Part shown: piece by piece, positions 45,049-57,000 of the stretch | How the letters are laid out: every line of letters begins with the position of its first letter | Numbering within the stretch: the stretch's first letter is position 1 | Assembly: GCA_940671915.1 (NCBI GenBank) | Contig: CALNVZ010000174.1 | Location: 25,354,841 to 25,418,840, forward strand | From: Paracentrotus lividus | Lineage: Eukaryota > Echinodermata > Echinoidea > Camarodonta > Echinidae | Length of the DNA stretch: 64,000 bases | Direction of reading: 5' to 3' | Notes under the pieces: model-generated | What the model saw: only the letters and a program-made list of their open reading frames with translations | Database searches by the model: none | Told to the model about the DNA's origin: nothing | Program-made: the position numbers and the translations under genes

Positions 45049-47048
45049 GGGCAATTCCATAGGTTGGTGGACATGAGCTTAAAAATTCAAATTCAATATT
45101 TTTTTGAATTTTTAAATACTTTTAGTCCTTCATACATGATAGTTTCAGGAACAAAAAATTAAAAGTTTATTTTCATATACTTTGGAAAAAAATGGTCGAA
45201 AGTTGTGTCTTCCATTCTGTACCAAAATACAAGAAAAATAGTAAAAAATGAAATATGCCTTATTACCATTTTGTTATTGCAACATCATACCACTTTATAT
45301 ATTTCTGAAGTTTAGAAGAGTCAAATTACTTAAAATACACAACAGCTTTTCAAGAAAATTTGTAGTACTCATTCAAAAAGAAATATTGTAAACCGCTCAG
45401 GTGATGTAACGTGAGTAACCAAAAAAACTGACTTTGTTTTCTGAGAGAAAAATTCTTCAGTTAATTGGTGGGACTTTAAATTCTCTTCCTTCAAACAATA
45501 TTTGACACAGTGATGACTATCAAAATCATAAAAAAAAACCCATTTTAATAAAAATGATAAAGAAAAACTGTAACGTGAGTAACCGTGTAACGTGAGTAAC
45601 CATCATTTAACTGTGAGTAAATAGTAACAGTTAAAAATTATGAAGTTAGGTAACATTTTCTGTGGGATGTCAAGTTTTAAGTCTCATGGTGAGTTGTGAA
45701 GTTATTTTGTTTAATTAAAAGCAAAATGAGGGTACACCTCTTTGATGTGACTTTTTTTTCATCAAAATATCAGTGGTCATACAATCACACAACAAATTGA
45801 ATAGAAGTATTCACAATGCGAGAGTGCATTAGTAAGACTCAAAGTTTAGATTAACCAAACTTTAAAGAGTGTTCGAACAATACATGAATGCCCTTAACCC
45901 GTGAACTGCTGAGGGTTTTTTTTATAGTTTTTGGGGGAATTCTAGAGCCCATAATTTTGAAATATTCAGCAAAAATATGATTTTCATATTCATATATTGA
46001 ATTAATAATCATATTATTTCATATGTATTGAAATTTGATTTTCAAATAGTTTTGACAGTTTTTTTTTCGAAATTTTGAGGACATTTTGGACGTTTCAAGA
46101 TGAAAATTTATCATCGAAAAAGTCATATTTTCAAAAAATTATATGAATTATTAATATTTTCAATATTCAAACATATTTAGTTATCTCAATTTATGATCTA
46201 ATCTTGTAGAATGATATAATAGGAACCTAAAAATGAACTTTTGTTTTATCTCATTTAGTTTTGAAAATATTTGCGTCATAAGCCATGAATTCCAAAATGT
46301 CCACGTAGTCCGAAATGTGCATAATTTAGCTTTTTTTGCACAATTTTGCCATTGTAGCCGTATTTTTGTTATAAAATCTCACATAATCATCCAATTTAAA
46401 ATTTATATTGTTTATATCTTCAAATTAAATATGTTTCATCATAGTTTAGGTGCCCTAATTAGTCCTCAATTAAAGAAAAACATGGAAATGGGCACTTTTC
46501 TGCCCCCTAGCAGTGTACGGGTTAAAGTTGATTACATGTATACCACTGTGCCATCAAAACAGGGAGGTAAAGAAGAAAGGCCATCCTACACACATTATTG
46601 AATTTTAGTGACTTTTATGTTGTTGACCATACATGGACAAAATGTAACGTGATAACCGTAACGTGAGTAACCACTTCATCTGCACCCCTAGTAAAAACCA
46701 TGTGTTCTTTATTTTTTTAATTATATACAAATTTTGTCTCCCTAATATACTTCTTTGAAATGGATATAATCAACTTCCATAAAAGCCTTGTATGAGGACA
46801 CTTTTCACTGATGTCGACTTTTCATTTTATGCATGTCCAAATCATGTTACGTGAGTAACCGACACATTTTAAAGATTTGCAGGAGCATAATAAAATTTCT
46901 CAAGTTTTGTTTTTATACAAAGGATAGTCAGACTGTGTACTTTGTTGTGATAAAAGATGTTTACTTCCTATCAATAATAATGGAGTTACAGCTCCAAGTA
47001 TGAGTCAAGGTGTCTCCAAATGTAACGTGAGTAACCGTGGAATAGCCC
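45049..47048. mobile_element. Candidate 2.0 kb element with GTAACGTGAGTAACC repeats
   Basis: Ends GGGCAATTCCAT and GTGGAATAGCCC are imperfect inverted repeats; the flanks read ATAT on both sides, a possible 4-base target duplication. GTAACGTGAGTAACC or a close variant occurs at about 45406, 45570, 45587, 46644, 46658, 46846 and 47022. A complete piggyBac-type MITE is nested inside. No protein-coding frame. Confidence 0.7.
45894..46525. mobile_element. piggyBac-type MITE, 632 bases, nested
   Basis: Starts TTAACCCGTGAACTGCTGAG and ends CTAGCAGTGTACGGGTTAA: TTAA duplication, CCCGT...ACGGG termini and inverted ACTGCT/AGCAGT. A different subfamily from the 41789 and 51981 copies. The open frame across its right half has no recognisable content. 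Confidence 0.75.
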
Positions 47049-50000
47049 ATATCATTTGTTGCCATCTGGGGCAAGCATGCACAAATATTTGAGGTCAGCA
47101 AGAACAGCTTTGCTTTATATATTATATATTTTTTTTAAAGTATACTATTGTTGTTTTGTTTTTTATGCTTCACTGATAAATACTGGTTTACAAGTAAACA
47201 AGGGACCAAGAGAAACAATGAAAACATTTAATGGAGATGAGAAGGAACAAAGTAAAACACAAGCATATCACATAAAAAAGAAAGCCACAGAAATATGGGA
47301 TTGCTTGAAATATATTGGGCATTTATTCAACAAATCATATTCAACACCTACTGTAAATATGGACTGCAATCCAGAAACACCATAGCATTAAAATCTGACT
47401 TGTTCTCTTTTTTTCAAGCACTAAATATGCTATGGGTTCACAATCAGTACTGTAAAACACAAAACCAATCCCTAGAGTGAAACTAATCACATCATTCTTT
47501 ATCCTTTTAATATAACCATATATCAGTAATGGTGATAATTCTGAAATAATAAAATGTCAAAAGTAAACCATCTGATATCTGTGATGTGCCTATCAAGCAC
47601 ACACTATAACTATTCTTTATAAAAACTATTGCAGAATCACTGACTTGAATCATGCAAGCTCAGATGCACTTTCATATATGTGGTGATAAAAATGACCACT
47701 TTCAGATTCAGATTCAGATTGATTTTTTCTTTCCTTTGTTATAATAACTATTTCAGCTCCATACAACAGCTGCATGTCCATCTATATTGTGACTGTTTTG
47801 GTTAGCAAACTGTTGTTTCTTCTTTCTCTTTACACAGCTAAAACATTCCACTGTGAAACAAAATGAAAATAATCTCCATCAACATCAACATTTGGGAAGT
47901 ACATGATTTTAATTTGAATCATTGTCCAATAGAGTATAGAATATGACTAATCAATTCAGTATTTTAATAATGTGATGTGGAGTTCCACAAGGTTCACTGT
48001 TAGCTCCAGGTCTATGTAATGATTACTGCCTATGCCATGTCTCTAATAGGTCCATGGTTAAACTCTTATAAATAAGTAATTCATTAAGAGTTGTTAGAAG
48101 TATTATATACCTAAGCTTTCCATTTAGGGAAAACTTCTCTGTGTACTACACATATAAATATGTGTTGCTCTAATCTACCTTAAAAAGTTCATGGAAGATA
48201 CAGGGAGTTTGAGGATTTTCATGACCAATACATAATGAAAATTGATAAATGCCAAACATTATAAGATATTACAAACAATAATGTAATTTAAATGCAACAA
48301 TAAAGAAACAAATTCAGTAAATTAGTTACATTTGATGTACTTAATTAATTGTGCTTAATTTTATTAAAATGTATATTCCATTCTCAAATTATTTGTGAAT
48401 TAATTTGAAATACATTATTTAATAATAGTTTGATTTTTTTTATTCAAAGAAAACACTATCACATAATGTCTATGTAATATATTTCCTATTTTTGGATAGA
48501 ACTACAACTTTATAACCAAACTATGTTAGCAAGATATCTGCTAGCCAAAGGTCAACTTGCAGTTCTAAATGTTATCTGATGATAACTGTTATTCTATGCC
48601 GTCTATGAAAAAGGAAATAGAAAAAAAAAATTACAGAAAATACAAACAAATTAAATAATTTTATATATCATGTCATGTAATACATGTTTATGTAAAATTC
48701 AATATCTATACATACATGTATCATTAACCATATTACTATCATATAGACTGCTGCAAGTAAACAAAAATATCAGCCATGATGCAAAACAAATTTAGATTAT
48801 GACTTAAAATTCTATGAATTTTAATTGCTATGCAGTCGACAATACACTTTTAAACAAATCAATACCATACTCACTTGTTTCACACAGCTCCAGTTCTGAA
48901 ATTTTCGGACCACATGTACATACATGGATTCATAATTTGTTGGTAATATTGAGAAGCCAAAATCATTTTGCATAACTTCAAGGTACATGTAGTTTTCTTT
49001 AATTAGCAAATATTTGCACAAACATATGATATTACCAAATTTATACTAAAAGCACCTTAAATCTACCAAATGACAAATCCAAGCATTTTCACATTACATG
49101 AAATCATACTCAATATTTTATATATATATATATATATAAAGGTTCATAACAATGGAGTTATTCCAATTATTAGAACTTCTTTGGAGTCAACTATATAGGT
49201 CTGAAATGAATTCCATCTAAATCAAATTTTAAAATCCTAGGAGTGATATGAGAGAGAAAAACACATACATCTGCACATAATTATTACACTTCATGTACAT
49301 GCAACATACTAAAGACAAAGTTTGGCGAGGTATATTCAAGTTAACGCCTTTAAGAAGTATTAGATCATATCACACCATCATGCCACAAAATTTTTAAAAG
49401 TTATGCAATTCCTTTCCCCGCTATAATCACTTTGTTCTGTACTGATTTCAAGAATCAGTACAGAATCAAACTAATTTCCATGCAGTGAAGACCTACTCTT
49501 TTCATTATCTTTCTTCTAAATCTGTAATTAACATACCTGCAAATAGTGAAAAAAAGTAAACTATGTATCATCTTATCAGACACCAAATAAGTCGGAATTA
49601 AAGTCTTAACAGATATTCCATATACATTACAGTAAGCTGATGTATACGGTAACTTATAGATCCTGTAACCTTGGTAGTCCCTGTATTAAGTTTATGGAAA
49701 AGAAATAATTCCGTCTTCAACGGATTAATTTCACTTTCAGATCAGAAATTTATGACTAATTTTACATGCATGAACAATTAAATATTATTTCTACATGTTC
49801 TCATCCCACAAAATATTTTAATTTATTTTCTATATAAATTCATACTTTTCTCATAACAATACATTATTTGGTTGGGGTACTATTTACAGAACTAAAAGAA
49901 ATCTAATTCAATGACTATCAAAATAAAAGTAGGATTTTGGTAACAGATCACTAGACAACATCCCTTTAGACATTGAATGTCTAGAACTAACAAAAATATT

Positions 50001-50935
50001 CCAAAGCATCTAAATAATCGAATCGACTACTATGAAATATGTGCAGTGCAATAACTAATTATTTCACACATTTTAAGAAGTCATCTATTATAAATGACAT
50101 CTGTCTTAGCACTGTATTTCAACTGACACACATATCTAGCTTAGGATTCGTTCGTGATTGTATACGGATGCGGCAGTAATGATTCAATTAACAATGGATA
50201 TATAGATATTGCTTGCATGGTTTTGAAAATAACATTAGGACTACATCCAACAATGATAAATTTAGTAACAATATGCACACAAGTCAATGATGTATTTCTC
50301 AATGATAAATTCTTTTACAGCTAGCTAGCAAGGTATTACCACCTATAGCACTCAGGTGGACTTCATACTACATCTGATATGCATCTATACATACTATGCC
50401 CATAGGCTTTCATACTTAAAGGGACCAATCACCCAATATATTATTGTAATGTGTAGTCGAAGACATGAAATTATCCCAATACTATGAGATGTTCAAATTG
50501 TTAATTATGAAGAAACAAAGAGATAATGATTTCATATCAAGTAACATGCAAGTTGGCTGGTTTAGTAGTTGTTTGCTAGTTATTTCATTTAGAGCGTGAT
50601 TTCTTTATCTAATATCTCTCCACAATCGTTATACTGTATTAGTGGCTATTTTGCGGTTGGTTTTCCTCACAAATTTTGTGATTCAACCCACGCAAAAATT
50701 TCCAATTTAATGTATGACTATCTAAAGCATTGACAATATCACAAAAATCATGAAACCATACCTCTTTAAAATTTCCCATCTAGTTCAATATCTTGAAAAT
50801 ATCTGTATGTGGAAAAATTGGCTTACAGAGTATTTCAAGCTGATATTTTGACAAAAATACTCGGACAGAAAACACCTGAAAAATAGAGAGCAAAATATTT
50901 TTGGTGACCAGTCCCTTTCAAACCCTGATGGTTGT
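47049..50935. other. Intergenic DNA and phosphorylase 3' UTR
   Basis: Very AT-rich with a TA microsatellite at about 49120-49138. Minus-strand AATAAA candidates (plus TTTATT) occur near 49822 and 48360. No gene recognised. Confidence 0.55.
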
Positions 50936-51097
50936 TTAGCTCCTGCCTGCTGGGGGTTCATGTGGGTCTGGAAGCTTGACGGGATTAGGTTGTACATCCC
51001 AGATCTCCCTGGCATAGTCTGAGATGGTACGGTCACTGGAGAACTTACCGGAAGCTGCGATGTTGCGGATACATTTCACCGTCCATTCCCTGGGTTT
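50936..51097 (-). CDS. PYG: Glycogen phosphorylase exon j: C terminus and stop
   Basis: Acceptor TTGAACAG. Reads [20 protein letters not shown], then [20 protein letters not shown] and a short tail [13 protein letters not shown] before TAA (plus-strand tta at 50936-50938). The [13 protein letters not shown] block is near invariant. The Pro-rich tail is not conserved. Confidence 0.96.
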   Translation of the reverse strand, partial: KPREWTVKCIRNIAASGKFSSDRTISDYAREIWDVQPNPVKLPDPHEPPAGRS

Positions 51098-54000
51098 CTG
51101 TTCAACAACAATGAATATTGTCAAGGTCTTGTCCATATAAATGCATGCATAGATAGTTATTTTAAAAGAAGGTATAACAGGGTGTTTGTATGCAAATTTG
51201 GTGATCATCAAAAGTAATTGATGCTTTAAATTGCAACAGTTTTTTAGTCAACCTTGATACGGTGGTCTTTTGCTATTTGATAAAATAGTTTATAGTGTGC
51301 AAAATATGAATAATCAATGTAAGAAGCCAATGGACTGTGATGGTGGTTTCCTCAGGGGTCACTTTTAGGTCCATGTTTGTATATTCTGGAATTTAATTGT
51401 AGCACATTTCAATTACCTGTTTGTTTATGAAACAGAAACAAGTACAAACATTGTACTACCCCAGAATACCAACCATCTCCAAGACTACAATGACAAAGAT
51501 GCCAACAGTACAGAATAATTAGAAATAACTAGAATAATATGGAATAATTAGAACATTAGAAATTAGAAAGTGAATAACGCAAATAGTTATAGACAGTTGA
51601 AACAAATGTCTTGTTCAAAAGAAAAAGATATGCATTGATTTGGATGCATTCCCAAACTGAATGACAGAGCAAAATTTCATTATTCTCATAAGAGGCCATT
51701 CGGTTCAACAGTTTTAGCAATTTGCGTTATATGCGTTCGGATATCTAATGTTCTAGTTTTTTGTAGTGTTGGCATCTCTGCAATAAAAAGTGATATCACA
51801 TCTTCAATTATATGTGAAAAGATAGCTCTTTGGGAGTTAATATTGCTAAACATGGCATAATCAAAGGCATGAATACTTACCATGAAGAGCTCACTGGCAC
51901 GACTCTGTGCTGCCATATAGGACTCAAAGTCAGCTAGAAGCATGTACCTGGAAACAATATATCAGAAAATACCATCAAGATTAACCCTAATCAGACTGGG
52001 GGGGGGCCATCATGGCCCCCCCCCTCGACATTTTCCGCGACCACTCCGCCGCACGAAATTTTCTGATCGCGCCGCTTGCTGACTTTTTACTTTCAAGTCT
52101 CGCGCATCTTTTGAAACCATTTTCGCAAAAATCGGTCGTACCGTTACGACGCTGCACGATTTTCAAAAATATCCATCAGACCGAAAATGGCTCAAAAACG
52201 TGATTTTGTGTACAAAGTCAATGCAAATTGAGTTTTCTCACCTAATTCATAAAGATATGATTATTTTAACTTTCATTGGCTGAAATCAATTTATTTTAGC
52301 ATATTTATGCTTAAAAATGGTTCTTAAATGATTTTTGCGTAAAAAAAAAGAAAAACAAAAGGTCGAAAAAACAAAGAAATACATAAGAAATTCATAAAAC
52401 AATAAAATACATAAGAAATTAATTTTGAAACGAGAATTTTTTTCTAGTACAATTGTTAGGAATGCTATAAGGAATAATAATACATAAAATTAGCATTCTA
52501 GGAGCTTCATTTTTTCAATTAGAGCAAAAAGTATGATTTCATGCATAAATTAGCATAATTAATTCATATAAAAAAAATTCATATTATTTTGGAAAAATTA
52601 ACAGTGCAGTCTTGTAGATTACATGGCTCACTACCATCGTGCAAATTTTCGGCGCGGTCGCGCGATCGGCGGCCGAGATCTTAGGGGGGGGGGCCATCAT
52701 GGCCCCCCCCCAGTCTTGACAGCTACCAAAACACCCCAGTCTGATTAGGGTTAAACATTGAACCAATACACATTTATGATTGCTGGCAAGAGGAAAAAAA
52801 ACATTGAATTCCTCTAGCAAGAGGAAAACAGTTTTTAAAAATTGTTTGAGGAGATTACACAACTGAAAACGATTTGGCTTTAACTGGTGCCAGGTCAATA
52901 GTTGAATCAAGCATCATCAATTTTACTAATTATTCATGATTATTCATAAATCAATATATCAAAATTTGTTTGTTGTTTTTTTAATCAAAAGACTTTAGAG
53001 AAACAGAAATATGTGAAAATGAAGAGGACGGCAATCCCATTTCTCAACTAAAATCCTAATCATTTCCCCCAAACTGTTAAAATTAGTAGGTAAGATAATT
53101 TGAGTACCAGCACAAATAAACTACTGAGAAAAAGTGTCTGGGGGTAGGATATGATGATATCTTACGTGTCATGATGAAGCAGGTTGTTAACAATATCATG
53201 GAAAGCACCGGGTTCATTGGGTGAAAAGAAACCGTCCTGGATCTGATCAATAGCTTGCTTCAGCTCAGCGTTCTTCTCATAGAACTCACGAGGGTTGTAC
53301 CTAAGAATGGAGTTCAAAAAATGAAATAAAAATTGATCAAGTCCAAGTAATTTGTAATAAATCCAGTAATCTTGAGGTTTATTCTGACAGAACTCACAAG
53401 GGTTGTGCCAAGAAATGAAAGAAGAAAAAAACAAACTAGATGGATCCTCGACCGCGCACGGTCGAAATTTATGCCTCCGCCATTGCCAGATCAGAAATAT
53501 ATGGAACATTCATCTGTTCTATTTTTATGTACATGTATACAAATATGTCTTTGACCTTGACATTTGACCTTGTAAAAAGTATCAATCTAATCAGATCAGT
53601 GCTACTCAAGTATGCACACATGTACTAAGTATGAAGGTGATCCATGAAACAGTTCTTGAGTTATCATGTGACAAGCAATTTTCACATATTCATTGACCTC
53701 TGTGACCTTTGACATTTAACTTCATGACCCCAAAATCTTATCAGATAATTGTCACCCCAGTATGCAAACATTTACCAAGTATGAAGATGATTAGTGTCAC
53801 GGTTCTTGAGTTATTGTGAGAATCGAGCTATTTTCACCTATTTATTGACCTCTGTGACCTTTGACCTCACGACCCCAAAATCTTAACAGATCATTGTTAC
53901 CCCAGTATGAACACATTTACCAAGTATGAAGATGATTAGTGAAACGGTTCTTGAGTTATTGTGGGAACGAGCTATTTTCACCTATTTCTTGATCTCTGTG

Positions 54001-57000
54001 ACCTTTGACCTTTAACCTCATGACCCCAAAATCTTAACAGATCATTGTTTCCCCAGTATGCACACATTTACCAAGTATGAAAATGATTAGTGAAACGGTT
54101 CTTGAGTTATTGTGGGAACAAGCTATTTTCATCTATTTCTTGATCTTTGTGACCTTTGACCTTTGACCTCATGACCCCCAAATCTAATCAGATCATTGTC
54201 CCTCCCATATGCACACATTACTCAAGTTTGAAGTTGACCCGTCACACAGTTCTTAAGTTATTGCGAGAATGAACCATTTTCATGTATACAATGACATCTG
54301 TGACCTTTGACCTTTGACCTCATGACCCTAAAATCTAATCAGTTCATTGCCCCTCCCATAGGCACACATTACCCAAGTTTGAAGTTGACCCGTCAAACGG
54401 TTTTTAAGTTATGGCGAGAACGAGCCATTTTCATGCATACAATGACCTCTGTGACCTTTGACCTAATGACCCCAAAGTCTAATCAGATCATTGTCCCTAC
54501 CATATGCATACATGATCCAAGTTTGAAAGTGATCCGTCAAACGGTTCTTAAGTTATCGCAAGAACGAAAACGGGACGGACGTACGGACGGACGGACAACC
54601 CGAAAACATAATGCCTCCGGCACCACCTTCGGTGGCGGAGGCATAAAAAAACATTAATAAAAATAAAATAACCTGAAATAATCTAATAGTATTGAGGATT
54701 CTTCTCATAGAATTCAAAGAAGGAAGAAAAAACATTTAAATAAATGAATTATAATAATCAAATAATCTTGAGGAAATATTTATCAAAAAGAATAAAATCC
54801 CAAATTGAGGATATCTGGGTAGCCAGTTCAGAACCGAACTATTAATGCCAAGTTCTTTTGGACTGCACAGGAACATTACAGTGGAAATACGTTATTTATA
54901 TAAAGAGGTCTAATGTAATGAGATGCCTGATATAACAAGGTAATTTTGCTGCTCCGCACATTTTTTTTTTTTTAACACTGATAATAAGAGATTCCTGATA
55001 TACCTAACACATAATACGTAACAAAGTGATTTCCACAAGGGATGTTCGCATGGTTCTCGTTATAACAAGTTTCCACTGTAAAATACAAATATGAATATAT
55101 ACAAACACAGAATATTACTATTTACCCTGGCTTCCTGACTTGAACTTCTTCCACCGTCATACCAAAGATGAAGATGTTCTCATCCCCCATCTCCTCTCTC
55201 ATCTCAACATTGGCTCCATCTAGAGTGCCAATAGTCAGACCACCATTCAACTAAAAATAAACAAAAACAAAAAAAACACACACACACACAAAAAAGACAT
55301 TTAGTCATTATGAGGGAAACAAGTTAGAAGTCATACTAAAATCACAGCTTAGCCCACATTAGCTCCATGTAAAGTGCCAACAGGCAGACCCTCTACAACT
55401 ATAGGAATAAAATACAAGGAAATGATTATAATAGCACCATTTATGCAGTGGTCAAAGTTGATCATAAGCCAATGGCCACATGTGTGCACCAGAGCCTTCA
55501 TGCCCCATATTCAATATATCTATTATTCCTATGGTTTAGATATGGCTGCAGGAAAACAAAACAAATGTGACTGCATCTTCTATATGCCTCCGCCTTTAAA
55601 ACAAATAATTTCTTAAGTTGACCAATGTGACTCTTAACCTTTGTACATACTCCAAAATCTAATCAGACCATCTTCCTCTGGTGACAAGTCCCTAAGTCTG
55701 AAGTGTATACTTAAAGTTGATCTTGAGATATTGCAATAAAGAGCTCAATATATTGCATTTCATAAGACCTCTTGGACCCTTAACCTTTGACCTATGCACA
55801 CAAACAATTAATCAGATCGCCTTCCTTTGTTCATATTTGAAGTTCATACCTCAAGTGGTGCTTGAGATATCTTGTTAACAAACTCAATGCATCAAATTTC
55901 ATAAGTTGACCTCTGTCAACCTTGACTTTGACCTATGTAATCCTGAATCTTATCAGATTGCCTTCTTATAGCTATACATGCTACCCTTAGGTTTCAAGTT
56001 CACATCTATATTGTTTCAAGAGATATTGCACTAAATACATGGAATTTTAAAGCTGACCTCAGTGACCCTTGACCTTTGACCTACATACTTGTATGGTGAT
56101 ACATACCATCCCCAAGTTCAAAGTTCTTTTCCCCAAGTGGCTCTTGAGAATCCACAATAATGAGGAAACAGGATGGATGTAATAAAAATAATAATAATAA
56201 TAGTGAAAACTTATGGAGGGCACACACTATCCAGGACTCACCATGAACTTCATATTGCCTGTGCCCGAAGCCTCAGTGCCTGCTAGTGAGATCTGTTCCG
56301 ACAGATCACAAGCTGGGATAACTGCATCAAAGACAAAAAAACATAAAATCATATGCTTCATAAGCCCTCTCAGGTGACACGTGACTTTTCAGTATGGTTA
56401 GATGCAAGATTTATTACATTGATATACATGACAAAAAATGAAAATATGAAAGGTACGGAACAGACATAGTCAATTCCTAAGTTACAAAAATGGGCTCTCT
56501 GATTGCCGAGAAATATTGCAGAAGGTCCATAGACATGTACAGAGTACTGCTAATTTTAATCTTTTAAGAATTTATTATAATCAATGCAAATAAGAAGCCT
56601 ATTATTATATTCAAAATCATTTAATTATTTCTTTTTTTTTTAAGTTGTTTTTTTTTTATTTATTTTTTTAAATTCATGTAAGAGTTAAACTTAGCTTGTA
56701 TGCACAGATCCAAACTTTTTTGTTTATTGATTTAGATCTTAGACAGTCGTGTCTTCCTCACCTTTCTCAGCAAGAGAAACACGGTAGTTCTCCAAGAAGA
56801 TGACCTTGAGCTTGTCACCAACAATGGGGTCACTGTTAACCACCCTAGCAATACTGTTGATCAGGTAGATGATGAGCTTAGCCATGTAGTAGCCTGGTGC
56901 TGCCTTACCACCGATCATCACGGTGCGAGGTACAAACGGTGCACTCGGTTCCCTCTTGATTCCTGTAGTTGAAAAGTATTGTGTGGAATTATTTCACTAG

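Noticed and set aside
53550..54560. CRISPR-like array of regular repeats
   Set aside because: Units are ~150-base tandem copies without unique spacers, in a eukaryotic intron.
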